The notes: generated from the sequence alone by a model not told the origin. A stretch of 64,000 nt of DNA from Lysobacterales bacterium 66-474 (GCA_001899805.1 MKWP01000004.1:62001-126000); one strand, 5' to 3'; positions 45,249 through 53,865 are shown, numbered from the stretch's first letter. Numbers and translations are program-made.

Positions 45249-45282
45249 CTTTTCCCCTCTCCCCTCGGGAGAGGGGAAAAGC
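45248..45282 (+). terminator. Perfect hairpin beginning in the deacetylase stop codon
   Basis: GCTTTTCCCCTCTCCC (45248-45263), loop CTC, and GGGAGAGGGGAAAAGC (45267-45282) form a perfect 16-bp stem. The first stem base is the G of the gene's TAG. No T-run follows, although the stem carries AAAA/TTTT ends. Confidence 0.55.
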
Positions 45283-45297
45283 ATCCGCGCTACATGT

Positions 45298-45377
45298 GGC
45301 CCCGGAATGACGGCAGGGTGGAGAGTCTGCGCGAAGACTTCCCCTCACCCCAACCCTCTCCCGCAAGCGGGAGAGGG
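45298..45377. repeat. Interspersed repeat elements between deacetylase and VOC genes
   Basis: A third copy of the 15-mer GGCCCCGGAATGACG lies at 45298-45312. Further on, CCCTCTCCCGC-AA-GCGGGAGAGGG (45354-45377) is a perfect 11-bp hairpin; its arms share the CCCTCTCCC/GGGAGAGGG core with the hairpin at 45248-45282. The remainder of the 162-nt gap shows no gene. Confidence 0.6.
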
Positions 45378-45410
45378 GGAAACGCACCCGCGCTGCGCGC
45401 CGCCCGCGCG

Positions 45411-45794
45411 TCAGGGCCATTCGTTCGCGTGCGGCCCGACCTTGCCGTGGCGTTGCGGGCGGATCACGCAAAAGCGCTGGCCGGTCGGCGCCTCCATCAC
45501 CACCCAGGTCCTGATCGCGGCGACGCGTTTGGCACCCAGCGCCTCCAGCCGGCGCACTTCGGCTTCGATGTCGTCGCTTTCGATGTCGAGGTGCACGCGG
45601 CTTTCGTGGTCGACCTTCTGCACCTCGATCACCGGCTCGTCGTCATGGGTATCGAGCGGCACGTAGTTTTCACTTGCGGGAACAGCGCCCTCGCGGATGG
45701 GCCGACCCAAAGCCGCGGACCAGAAGCGCGCGGCCTCGGCGAGGTCGCCGTCCCGGCAATCGATGATGATGCTGCTCAGCCTGCTGTGGTGCAT
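45411..45794 (-). CDS. VOC (glyoxalase-like) superfamily protein
   Basis: 127 residues starting MHHSRLSSIIIDCRDGD. Two beta-alpha-beta-beta-beta modules: an N-terminal FWSAALGRPIREGA strand-helix and a C-terminal HLDIESDDIEAEVRRLEALGAKRV ... MEAPTGQRFCVI. The second half follows the common VOC pattern (VHLDIES, APTGQRF). Substrate unknown. It lies 15 nt after a DoxX gene on the same strand. Confidence 0.8.
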   Translation of the reverse strand: MHHSRLSSIIIDCRDGDLAEAARFWSAALGRPIREGAVPASENYVPLDTHDDEPVIEVQKVDHESRVHLDIESDDIEAEVRRLEALGAKRVAAIRTWVVMEAPTGQRFCVIRPQRHGKVGPHANEWP

Positions 45795-45809
45795 GCGGGA
45801 TCTTGTGCC

Positions 45810-46226
45810 TCAGGCGCGTCCGCGCGCCCGATCCACGCTCCACGGCCCCGGACCCGCGGCCGACAGGTACAGGAACACGAAGCAGAACAGCACGGCGCTG
45901 TCGCCGCCGTTGAGGTACGGGAAAACATGGTTGTGCGGGAAGTGCACCATGAAGTAGGCGAAGGCCATCTCGCCGGACAGGATGAACGCGATCGGACGCG
46001 AGAACAGCCCGAACAACAACAACAGCCCGCCGCCGAATTCGAGGATGCCGGCAAGACCGGGCGCCAGCGTCAACAGTTTCGCCGACGAGATCAGCGTGAA
46101 CGGTCCCTCGGGCAGGTTGAACAGCTTGTCGGCGCCGTGGCACAGGAACAGGAACGCGGTGACGATGCGCAGGATGCTCAGCAGGATCGGAGCGTTGCGC
46201 GTCCAGATACCATTGTTGCCAGCCAT
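45810..46226 (-). CDS. DoxX-family membrane protein
   Basis: 138 residues from the ATG of MAGNNGIWTRNAPILL; GAGGAGA is the ribosome site, and an upstream ATG would add 18 residues. Four membrane helices. DoxX family pattern: LRIVTAFLFLCHGADKLF at the N-terminus, GILEFGGGLLLLFGLFSRP in the middle and AYFMVHFPHNHVFPYLNGGD. Members are linked to quinone-dependent oxidoreduction or sulfur/redox homeostasis; the precise role is unclear. Probably co-transcribed with the VOC gene. Confidence 0.88.
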   Translation of the reverse strand: MAGNNGIWTRNAPILLSILRIVTAFLFLCHGADKLFNLPEGPFTLISSAKLLTLAPGLAGILEFGGGLLLLFGLFSRPIAFILSGEMAFAYFMVHFPHNHVFPYLNGGDSAVLFCFVFLYLSAAGPGPWSVDRARGRA

Positions 46227-46316
46227 GCGGAAGTCTCCTCGGGTTGACCTCGGCGGAGTGTACCCGGCCGCGCGAGCCACGGGGGCAGGCCCGGCGCCCC
46301 CGGCGCGAAGCGCAGC

Positions 46317-47621
46317 TCAACCCACGGCGAGCGCCTCGACCGCGGCAATGTCCTTCGGCAATGCCGCGGTCAGCACTTCGCTGGCGCGCGCACCGACCGC
46401 GACGTCGTCCTCGATGCGGATGCCGATGCCACGCCACCTGGCCGCGACGCCGGCATCGTCGGGCGGGATGTAGATGCCGGGCTCGACCGTCACCACCATG
46501 CCGGCTTCCAGCATGCGCGGTTCGTCATCCACGCGGTAATCGCCGACGTCGTGCACGTCCAGTCCGATCCAGTGCCCGGTCTTGTGCGGGAAAAAGCGCT
46601 TGTATTCGCCTGATTTCAACGCCGAGCGCGCCCCGCCCGTCAGCAGTTTCAACGCACACAGGCCCGCGACGATCACCCGCGTCGCGGCCTCGTGCGCGGC
46701 GGTGAACGCCTGTCCCGTGCGCACCTCGTCGATCGCGGCCTGTTGCGCTTCCAGCACGACGTCGTAGAGCGCGCGCTGTTCGCGCGAGAACCCGCCGCCC
46801 ACCGGCCAGGTACGGGTGATGTCGGACGCGTAGCACTCGACCTCCGCGCCGGCGTCGATCAACAGCAGGTCGCCCGTGCGCAGCTTCGCGCGATTGGCGG
46901 TGTAGTGCAGCACGCAGGCGTTGGCGCCGGCAGCGACGGTGGGCGGATAGGACGGCACCGCGGCGTGCGCGCGCATCGCGTGCAGCAGCGCGGCTTCGAC
47001 TTCGTATTCGGCGATGCCCGGCTTCGCGGCCCGCACCGCGGCGCTCTGCGCGTCCGCGGCGATCTGCGCCGCGCGCCGCATCAAGGCAAGTTCCGCGGTC
47101 GACTTGTAGAGCCGCAATTCATGCAACAGATGCCCCAGCGCGACGAATTCGCGCGGCACCACGCCGCCGCCGCGGCTGCTGCGCAAACGGCGCATCCAGC
47201 GCAGCAGCTGCGCGTCGAATTCGTTCTCGCGGCCGAAGTGGCAATACAGGCGTGCGCGCCCTTCCAGCATGCCGGGCAGGATGTCGTCGATGTCCTCGAC
47301 CGGGAACGCATCGTCCACGCCGAAACGCGCGACCGCCTGTTCGGGACCGATGCATTCGCCCTCGATGCGCTCGCGCGCGGCGTCGCGTTCGCGGCAGAAC
47401 AGCACCACTTCGCCGCGCGCACGCCCCGGCAGCAGCGCCAGCACCGCATCCGGTTCCGGAAACCCGGTGAGGTAGTGGAAATCCGAATCCTGCCGGTACG
47501 GCCACGCCGCATCGGCGTTGCGCATGCGGCGCGGCGCGGCGGCCACCACCAGCGCGGCGTCCGCGCCGGCCATGTGCATCAGGTCGCGGCGCCGGCGCGT
47601 GAATTCGGCGGGCGCGATCAA
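46317..47621 (-). CDS. pepP: Xaa-Pro aminopeptidase
   Basis: 434 residues, the length of E. coli PepP, starting at a TTG (LIAPAEFTRRRRDLM) that overlaps the ygfB stop (TTGA). The N-terminal creatinase-like domain shows YRQDSDFHYLTGFPEPDAVL. The pita-bread domain holds the dinuclear metal ligands: IDAGAEVE and SDITRTWPV (Asp pair), HKTGHWIGLDVHD (His), VEPGIY and IRIEDDV (Glu pair). Cytoplasmic, releases N-terminal residues ahead of proline. The ygfB-pepP order is conserved in gammaproteobacteria, where ubiH often follows; here ubiH is 4 kb away. Confidence 0.96.
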   Translation of the reverse strand: MIAPAEFTRRRRDLMHMAGADAALVVAAAPRRMRNADAAWPYRQDSDFHYLTGFPEPDAVLALLPGRARGEVVLFCRERDAARERIEGECIGPEQAVARFGVDDAFPVEDIDDILPGMLEGRARLYCHFGRENEFDAQLLRWMRRLRSSRGGGVVPREFVALGHLLHELRLYKSTAELALMRRAAQIAADAQSAAVRAAKPGIAEYEVEAALLHAMRAHAAVPSYPPTVAAGANACVLHYTANRAKLRTGDLLLIDAGAEVECYASDITRTWPVGGGFSREQRALYDVVLEAQQAAIDEVRTGQAFTAAHEAATRVIVAGLCALKLLTGGARSALKSGEYKRFFPHKTGHWIGLDVHDVGDYRVDDEPRMLEAGMVVTVEPGIYIPPDDAGVAARWRGIGIRIEDDVAVGARASEVLTAALPKDIAAVEALAVG

Positions 47622-48139
47622 TGCCGCACCATGGGTACGAGCAACGCGTGCAGGCGCGCGACGCCGGTGCCGATGAAGTCCAGCACGTCGTCCAGCGCCG
47701 CCTCGTCGTCGTCACCGGATTCGAGGTGCATGGAGGCGATGTGGCCGAAGTCGGCCAGCAGCGTGGCGACTTCCGCTTGGTGTTGCGGGTCGACGGCCAC
47801 CCCGGTCAGGCCGATGCCGCCCAGGAACCCGCGGCACCAGTCGACCATGGCATCGGCGCGCACCGCCAGCGAAGCCTCCGGCAGCAACGGCGCCACGGGT
47901 TCGCGCACGCGCAACTTGCCGGCGATGTCGGCAGCCAGACTGTCCACCAGCGCATGCAGGTCGTCGACGGCGCCGGCGGCGTCGCTCTCGAGCGCCAGCG
48001 CCATCAGCAGTTCGTGGGCGCGACCGCCCCGGCCCGCGCACAGATAACCCGCGAGCGAGCCGTGCAATTCGGGGGCGCTGACCCCGAGTTTCGCTTTAAG
48101 CAACGCCGCATTCAATTCTGCACTGGTGACCGTCGTCAT
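47618..48139 (-). CDS. ygfB: UPF0149/YgfB family protein
   Basis: 173 residues from the ATG of MTTVTSAELNAALLKAKLG. Alpha-helical UPF0149 signatures: ELHGSLAGYLCAGRGG, DWCRGFLGGIGLTG and DDEAALDDVLDFIGTGVARLH. YgfB in Pseudomonas aeruginosa affects beta-lactam resistance, while the general biochemical role is not settled. It is four bases overlapped with pepP and precedes it in the operon. Its promoter must lie in the 282-nt gap before the sensor gene on the other strand. Confidence 0.92.
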   Translation of the reverse strand: MTTVTSAELNAALLKAKLGVSAPELHGSLAGYLCAGRGGRAHELLMALALESDAAGAVDDLHALVDSLAADIAGKLRVREPVAPLLPEASLAVRADAMVDWCRGFLGGIGLTGVAVDPQHQAEVATLLADFGHIASMHLESGDDDEAALDDVLDFIGTGVARLHALLVPMVRH

Positions 48140-48421
48140 GTCATGCCCAAACAGGAGGTTGAAAAAGTGCCGTCCTGTACGATTTCCACGCGCCGGCAGG
48201 GTGTTTTCAACACCCGGCCGATGGCGATGGCGATCGAGTTTACACGCCGATGCGCCGGCACGCCGGCATGGGGACGCCGCCGATGTGCCGGCCCGAGACC
48301 TGTTGCCCACGACGTGCAGCATGGGTTTGAGTAAACTTGGCGAGCAGTCGCGCGCGGGCTTGCCACCGATGTTGGCAGGGCGACGGTTGGCTGCGCCTGT
48401 CAGGGGCATGTTGCGTCGATC
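48140..48421. other. Divergent intergenic region, ygfB / GGDEF-EAL sensor
   Basis: 282 nt holding the upstream sequences of two divergent genes. The only structures I can see are a small hairpin (GGTGTTTTCAACACC near 48200) and GC-rich inverted stretches around GCCGGCACGCCGGC. An AGGAGG is followed by a GTG-initiated 55-codon frame (48167-48334), which I do not count as a gene. Confidence 0.4.
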
Positions 48422-51400
48422 ATGAGCCGCGTTCCACCCGGAGTCTCCGTGGTCATTGCACAGCCGGCGCGTTGTCTCGCCGCGTTGCTGTTCGCGGCTG
48501 CACTGTGGCTGCTGGCGGCGACGGCCGCGCGCGCACAGCCCGTCCAGGGCTCGTGGCAAGCCTATCAACGCGACTTCCATTTCCAGCAGCTCGACAACCA
48601 CGACGGGCTGGCGCAGGACTCGGTGTCGCTGGTTTTCCAGGACCACACGGGTTTCATGTGGCTGGCCACGCAGGGCGGCTTGTTCCGGTACGACGGCTAC
48701 CTGCTGCGCCGCTACATGCACGACCCGAACCGGACCGACAGCCTGCCCGACAACTACCTGGTGACTTCGCTCGCCGATGCGGGCGCCGGCCGTTTGTGGG
48801 TCGGCTCGGCCACGTCCGGCTTGATCCTGTTCGATCCGGATGCCGACCGGGTGCTGCCATTGCCGGACGCCGTGCAGCGCGACGACGTGCCGGTCACCGG
48901 CCTGTTGCGGCTGCAGGATGGCGATTTGCTGGTGGGCACGCCGCGTGGTGTCGATCGCCTGTCGACCGCACCGGCGTTCCGGCTGCGCCCGGTGTGGTCC
49001 GCGCCGGACGATGCGCAAGCGTGGGTACGCTCGTTCACGCGCTGTCCGGACGGCGGAATCTACGCGGCGTCCGCCAACCGGATACTCGCGATCGACAAGG
49101 ACGGCCACGCGGCACGCATCCTCGCCAGCAACGCGGGCGCGATCGACGCGCTGTACTGCGGCCCGAAGAATCGCCTGCTGCTCGGCGACGTACATGGCCT
49201 GCAAAGCGTCGACCGTGCATCCGGGACGATCACGACCGCATGGCAATCGGACAACGGGTCCATCGGCGTGCGCGCGGTCGTGGTCGATCATGCCGGCCGG
49301 ATCTGGCTCGGCCTTTCCGACCACGATTTGTTGCGCCTCAACGCCGATGGCACCACCACGCGGTTGACGGCGGCGCCCGTCGGCGTCGCCGGCGGACTGC
49401 CCGATTCGGGCATCGAAACGTTGTTCGTGGATGACACCGGACTCCTTTGGGTCGGCACTTCCACGGCCGGCGCGGTGTGGACCAACCCCGACGGCAGCCC
49501 GATCCGGGCCGTCCTGAACCTGGCCGGCGACCCGCGCGCCCGCACCTACGCGCGCGCGTTCTTCCCGGCACCGGACGGTCAGTTCTGGGTGGCGTTGAAT
49601 CGGCCGGGACTGGCACGCTACGACCCCGCCACCCAAACCGTCACCAGCTTCGGCGCTGCCCTGGAAGATGCCGTCGCGGGCGTTCCCGTGCCCGCACCGC
49701 CGATGGCAGCACAACCGCAACGCCCCGTGGCACCCTCGGACAGCAATGACCTGAGGATTTTCGACATCCTGGGGGAACCGGGCGGCGCCCTGCTGCTGCC
49801 GTCCAGTCGCGGCATCCTGCGGTTCGATCCCGCCACGGGAAAAGCCGATTTCCTGAACCTCGACGGCAAACCGGCCACCACCCCGACCCGTGCTTTGTTC
49901 CGCGCACGCAACGGCGATCTGTGGGCGGCTCCGTTCAACGCCGGCCTCGTGCACTACCACGATGGCCAGGTCGTGCAACGTTTCGACAAGGCGCACGGGC
50001 TGGCTTCGGACAGCGTGGTGGTGATTCGCGAAGACCCCACCGGCAACATCTGGGCCGGCACGATCGACGGCTTGTCGAGGATCGATCCCGCCAGTGGCGA
50101 GGTTCGCAGCTTCCGCGAGATCCCGGGGCGCAACGACTCGCTGGCTGGACACACCGTGGTCAGCATCCTGGTCGATCGCGACGGACGGCTGTGGGCCGGT
50201 TCGCTTTCGGGGATGAGTCGGCTCGAGGGCATCGACGCCAGCGGCGCGCACTTCCGGCGTTACGGCATCGGCGACGGGCTGCCCGACAACACCATCGACT
50301 GCATGCTGGAAGACGCCGACGGCCGCATCTGGTTCTCGACCAACCTCGGCATCGGCCGGCTCGATCCCGGGACCGGGCAGATCCGCAGCTTCGGCACGGC
50401 CGACGGCCTGCAGGGCAGTGAATACAATTCCGACGCCTGCCTGCGCACCCGCGACGGCAGCCTGTTGTTCGGCGGGCACGGGTTCGACATCATCGACCCG
50501 GCGAAGATCCTTCCCGCCTCGCGACCGGCGCCGATGGTGATCACGGACTTGTATGACGGCAAGGGCCGTATCCCGATCCCGGCTTCTTCGACGGCGACGG
50601 TCACCATAGGCGCCAACGACCGCACCTTGTACGCGACATTCGCCTCGCTCGATTTTGCCTCGCCGGGCCACAACCGCTACCGCTATCGCCTGCTGGGACG
50701 CGACCAGCAGTGGAGCACCCCCAGTCGCGACCGCAGCATCGCCTACACCAACCTCGCCCCCGGCAACTATCGCCTCGAAATCCAGTCGATCCTGCACGAC
50801 GGCAATCCCGGGCAGACCACCAGCCTGTCCGTGCGTGTCGACAACGTGTGGTGGTGGAGCCCCGGTATGCGCATCGTGTATGCCGCGGCGCTAGCCTGCC
50901 TGGTGCTGATCGCGGTGCTCGGCTGGCGCAACCACCACCTCGAACAGGTCCGCCATCGCCGCCAGTTGAGCGTGCGCGAAGGACGCCTGCGCCAGGCCTT
51001 GTGGGGCTCGGGCGACGAATTCTGGGACTGGAACCTCGAACGCGGCACGATCCTCCGTCTGGGTCCCGAAGGCGCGCCCGGCGGCCACCACGAACGGGCG
51101 GTGCCGGCCGACGAGTGGCGCCACACGATGGTGCACCCCGACGACCTCGCCAGCCTCGACCACGCATTGGCCGAACACCTCGCGGGCGGCAGCGAACACT
51201 TCGAAGTCGAACACCGCGTGCGCGCACGCAACGACGAATGGGTCTGGGTGATTTCGCGCGGCAAGATCGTCGAGCGCGACGAGGCCGGGAAGCCCTTGCG
51301 CGTGTGCGGCACCGAACGCGACATCAGCGCGATCCGTGCCGCCGACCGCGACCGCCGCATCGCCTCGGAAGTCATCCGCAACATGAGCGAGGCGGTCACG

Positions 51401-53038
51401 GTCACCGACCTCGACTTCCGCTTCATGTCGGTCAACCCCGCGTTCACCCGCATGACCGGCTACGCCGAGCACGAAGTGCTGGGCCACGACGCGTCCGTCC
51501 TCAACGGCAGCCGCCACGCGCCGGACAGCTACACCCATCTGCGCCAGGTGCTGGCCGAAACCGGCCACTGGCGCGGCGAACTGTGGCAGCGCCGCAAGGA
51601 CGGCGAGGAGTTCCTGTGCTGGGTGGAACTCAACGAGGTGTGCGATGCCGCCGGCCAGCGCACCCACATGATTGGCGTGCTCACCGACATCACCGATCGC
51701 AAGCGCGCCGAACAAGAACTGCGCTACCTCGCCAACTACGACACCCTGACCGGCCTGCCCAACCGCGCGCTGCTGGGAGAGCGCCTCGGCGCCGCGGTGA
51801 TCAACGCGCGCCGCAGCGGCCACAAGGTCGGGCTGCTGTTCCTCGACCTCGACCGCTTCAAGCACGTCAACGATTCGCTCGGACACACCGCGGGCGATCG
51901 TACCCTGAAGGCCGCCGGTGCCCGCCTGCGCCAGTGCGTGCGCGAGAACGACGTGGTCGCGCGCCTCGGCGGCGACGAGTTCACGGTGGTGCTGGAAGAC
52001 CTCGCCGACGTGCGCGGCGCCGAGGAAATGGCGCAGCGGCTGATCCATGCCTTCGCCAAGCCGCTGCCGGTCAGCGGCACCCAGGAAACCGTGATTTCGC
52101 CGTCGATCGGCATCGCGATGTACCCCGACCACGGCCAGACCCCGGCGGACCTGTTGAAGTGCGCGGATACCGCGATGTACCAGGCCAAGGCCGTGGGTCG
52201 CAACACCTGGGCGGTGTACCACCCCGGCATGGACGCGCGCGCGCGCGACCACGCGACGCTGATCAACGAACTGCGGCGCGCGCTTGACCGCGGTGAATTG
52301 CGCTTGGTGTACCAGCCCAAGATGGCGATCCGCGACGGCAAGATCACCGGCATGGAAGCCCTGTTGCGCTGGCACAACCGCGAACTCGGCGAAATCCCGC
52401 CCAGCGTGTTCATCCCGCTGGCCGAGGAGACCGGGCAGATCCACGAAATCAGCGCTTACGTGTTCGCCACCGCCTGCGCCGACCTGCGCCGCTTCCGCGA
52501 AAACGGCCACCACCACCTGACGATGGCGATCAACCTCTCGGCGGCGCAGTTGAATCGCCCCGACCTGACTTCGCACATCTGCGACCTGCTGGCCGAACAC
52601 GACGTGACACCGAACCAGGTGGAACTGGAACTGACCGAAAGCATGGTCATGGCCAACGCCGAGCAATCGGTGCGCCTGCTGGGCGAACTGAAATCGATCG
52701 GCACCCGCCTCGCCATCGACGATTTCGGCACCGGTTATTCGTCGCTGGCCTATTTGAAGCGGCTGCCCATCGACACCTTGAAGATCGACCAGGAATTCGT
52801 GGGCGACGTCACCACCGATCCCGACGACGCCGCGATCACCTCGACCATTATCACCATGGCTCACTCGCTGCAAATCCGGGTGGTGGCCGAGGGCGTGGAA
52901 ACCGCCGAACAACTCGCCTTCCTGCGCGCGCAACGTTGCGACGAAATCCAGGGTTACTGGTTGTCGCGGCCGTTGTCGGCGGAAGCCTGCCTGGACTTCC
53001 TCGACCGCCACGCCGCAGCCGGCGTCGGCGTCGCCTAG
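48422..53038 (+). CDS. Propeller-Y_Y_Y-PAS-PAS-GGDEF-EAL membrane sensor for c-di-GMP
   Basis: 1538 residues. A signal peptide (CLAALLFAAALWLLAATAARA) exports a large periplasmic sensor: about fourteen propeller repeats of the two-component-regulator type (GFMWLATQGGLFRYDG, GNIWAGTIDGLSRIDP, GRIWFSTNLGIGRLDP) to about residue 700, then a Y_Y_Y domain (about 723-803, YRYRLLGRDQQWS). One membrane helix (about 818-836) is followed by two PAS domains (about 855-1095). The GGDEF domain is intact (RLGGDEF near 1185) with an RxxD inhibitory site (REND) five residues before it; the EAL domain has GMEALLRW near 1312 and DDFGTGYSSL. Both cyclase and phosphodiesterase activities are possible. Confidence 0.94.
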   Translation: MSRVPPGVSVVIAQPARCLAALLFAAALWLLAATAARAQPVQGSWQAYQRDFHFQQLDNHDGLAQDSVSLVFQDHTGFMWLATQGGLFRYDGYLLRRYMHDPNRTDSLPDNYLVTSLADAGAGRLWVGSATSGLILFDPDADRVLPLPDAVQRDDVPVTGLLRLQDGDLLVGTPRGVDRLSTAPAFRLRPVWSAPDDAQAWVRSFTRCPDGGIYAASANRILAIDKDGHAARILASNAGAIDALYCGPKNRLLLGDVHGLQSVDRASGTITTAWQSDNGSIGVRAVVVDHAGRIWLGLSDHDLLRLNADGTTTRLTAAPVGVAGGLPDSGIETLFVDDTGLLWVGTSTAGAVWTNPDGSPIRAVLNLAGDPRARTYARAFFPAPDGQFWVALNRPGLARYDPATQTVTSFGAALEDAVAGVPVPAPPMAAQPQRPVAPSDSNDLRIFDILGEPGGALLLPSSRGILRFDPATGKADFLNLDGKPATTPTRALFRARNGDLWAAPFNAGLVHYHDGQVVQRFDKAHGLASDSVVVIREDPTGNIWAGTIDGLSRIDPASGEVRSFREIPGRNDSLAGHTVVSILVDRDGRLWAGSLSGMSRLEGIDASGAHFRRYGIGDGLPDNTIDCMLEDADGRIWFSTNLGIGRLDPGTGQIRSFGTADGLQGSEYNSDACLRTRDGSLLFGGHGFDIIDPAKILPASRPAPMVITDLYDGKGRIPIPASSTATVTIGANDRTLYATFASLDFASPGHNRYRYRLLGRDQQWSTPSRDRSIAYTNLAPGNYRLEIQSILHDGNPGQTTSLSVRVDNVWWWSPGMRIVYAAALACLVLIAVLGWRNHHLEQVRHRRQLSVREGRLRQALWGSGDEFWDWNLERGTILRLGPEGAPGGHHERAVPADEWRHTMVHPDDLASLDHALAEHLAGGSEHFEVEHRVRARNDEWVWVISRGKIVERDEAGKPLRVCGTERDISAIRAADRDRRIASEVIRNMSEAVTVTDLDFRFMSVNPAFTRMTGYAEHEVLGHDASVLNGSRHAPDSYTHLRQVLAETGHWRGELWQRRKDGEEFLCWVELNEVCDAAGQRTHMIGVLTDITDRKRAEQELRYLANYDTLTGLPNRALLGERLGAAVINARRSGHKVGLLFLDLDRFKHVNDSLGHTAGDRTLKAAGARLRQCVRENDVVARLGGDEFTVVLEDLADVRGAEEMAQRLIHAFAKPLPVSGTQETVISPSIGIAMYPDHGQTPADLLKCADTAMYQAKAVGRNTWAVYHPGMDARARDHATLINELRRALDRGELRLVYQPKMAIRDGKITGMEALLRWHNRELGEIPPSVFIPLAEETGQIHEISAYVFATACADLRRFRENGHHHLTMAINLSAAQLNRPDLTSHICDLLAEHDVTPNQVELELTESMVMANAEQSVRLLGELKSIGTRLAIDDFGTGYSSLAYLKRLPIDTLKIDQEFVGDVTTDPDDAAITSTIITMAHSLQIRVVAEGVETAEQLAFLRAQRCDEIQGYWLSRPLSAEACLDFLDRHAAAGVGVA

Positions 53039-53080
53039 GGCCTGTTCACGCCATGCCACGTGGCATGGCGTGAACAGGCC
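53039..53080 (+). terminator. 42-bp perfect palindrome directly after the GGDEF-EAL stop
   Basis: The 42 bases starting immediately after the TAG at 53036-53038 equal their own reverse complement; the centre is GCCACGTGGC and the ends GGCCTGTTCACG and CGTGAACAGGCC. There is no T-run after it. It can form a very stable hairpin in mRNA or a cruciform in DNA. Terminator function is the simplest guess, since the next gene has its own AT-rich promoter-like stretch. Confidence 0.5.
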
Positions 53081-53122
53081 CCTATTGCACCGCCCACCGG
53101 CTTTTCCCTTATATTCTCCCCC

Positions 53123-53350
53123 ATGGAAACCCAAGCCCGCTCCGTCGAAGACGAACTTGCCGCCCTGTCACGGGCGTTGGACGCCGCGCTCGACCGGCTG
53201 CGCCGGCTCGCCGAGGAAAACGCCAGCCTGCGCCGTGGCCGCGACCAGTTGGTCGGCGAACGCGCCGCGCTGATGACCCGCAACGAACAGGCGCGTGCGC
53301 GGGTCGAAGCCATGATCGAACGCCTGAAATCGCTCGAGAACGCCAATTGA
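53123..53350 (+). CDS. Small coiled-coil protein, ZapB-like (TIGR02449 type)
   Basis: 75 residues from the ATG of METQARSVEDELAALS. Nearly all is a heptad coiled coil (LSRALDAALDRLRRLAEENASL ends; MIERLKSLEN). It immediately precedes zapA with overlapping frames, the position in which gammaproteobacteria carry a small ZapB-like protein. Expected role: divisome accessory factor with ZapA at FtsZ; not proven. The upstream sequence CCCTTATATTCTCCC supplies a possible -10. Confidence 0.8.
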   Translation: METQARSVEDELAALSRALDAALDRLRRLAEENASLRRGRDQLVGERAALMTRNEQARARVEAMIERLKSLENAN

Positions 53351-53664
53351 ACACCGTCATGGGCGACGAAACCGTCACCGTCACCGTCAAGCTGCTGGAT
53401 CGCGAATTCCTGGTCGGCTGCAAACCCGACGAACGCGAAGGGTTGCTGTCGGCCGTGGAGCACCTGAACCGCAAGATGCGCGAAATCCGGCACGCGTCGC
53501 GCAGCCCCGGCTACGACCGCATCGCGGTGCTCGCGGCGCTCGACGTCACCCACGAACTGCTGATGCTGCGACGCAGCCAACAAACGCTGTCCAGCAATGC
53601 CGGCGAGCAGCTGGCGATGCTGCGGCGCAAGCTTGAAGAGGCACTCGACGCGCCCGTAGAATGA
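53347..53664 (+). CDS. zapA: Cell division protein ZapA
   Basis: 105 residues from a TTG that overlaps the previous stop (TTGA); an ATG at 53359 (MGDETVTVTVKLL) is equally possible and gives 101 residues. ZapA features: VTVTVKLLDREFLVGCKPDERE, AVEHLNRKMREIRHA, and a C-terminal coiled coil (LAALDVTHELLMLRRSQQT). It tetramerises and bundles FtsZ filaments at the division ring. The 6S RNA promoter lies inside its last codons, the classic zapA-ssrS arrangement. Confidence 0.93.
   Translation: MNTVMGDETVTVTVKLLDREFLVGCKPDEREGLLSAVEHLNRKMREIRHASRSPGYDRIAVLAALDVTHELLMLRRSQQTLSSNAGEQLAMLRRKLEEALDAPVE
53633..53662 (+). promoter_or_regulatory. 6S RNA promoter within the 3' end of zapA
   Basis: TTGAAG (53633-53638) and TAGAAT (53657-53662) are 18 nt apart and place the transcription start near 53669, three bases before the closing stem of the 6S RNA. 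The -10 overlaps the zapA stop codon region (TGA at 53662-53664). Confidence 0.65.
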
Positions 53665-53668
53665 CGTT

Positions 53669-53865
53669 GCTGGCGTCCCCTGCGGTGAACGACAGCGCGC
53701 CTCCAGCAATGTGCCTTGTTCCTAATGTACGACCTGGGGCCGGCGGAAACCGGATCGTTGTGCAAGTCCGCCGCGAGCGGAAAGCCTGAAACCCGGTGAG
53801 CCCGCCCACGTGATCCTTGAGGATCAGGGTCGCTCGGCGCGCATCGTCATCGCGGAGGACGCCGG
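53669..53865 (+). ncRNA. ssrS: 6S RNA
   Basis: About 195 nt between zapA and the folate cyclo-ligase gene, the conserved place of ssrS in gammaproteobacteria. The terminal stem is clear: GGCGTCC (53672-53678) pairs with GGACGCC (53857-53863). The 3' half contains GATCCTTGAGGATCAGGGTC, a hairpin like the TTGAACCAAGGGTTCAAGG hairpin of the E. coli RNA, after GCCTGAAACCCGG. A run of seven T follows the stem. 6S RNA binds RNA polymerase holoenzyme and shifts transcription in stationary phase. Exact ends are estimates. Confidence 0.87.

Noticed and set aside
48167-48334. Possible 55-residue protein after an AGGAGG motif in the ygfB/sensor intergenic region
   Set aside because: GTG start, Arg/Pro/Gly-rich composition typical of non-coding high-GC DNA and no hydrophobic or domain pattern; the Shine-Dalgarno alone is not enough.
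47618-50797. Long minus-strand frame extending upstream of ygfB across the GGDEF-EAL sensor gene
   Set aside because: The upstream part is antisense to clear propeller repeats and has no recognisable domain; YgfB begins at its own ATG at 48139.
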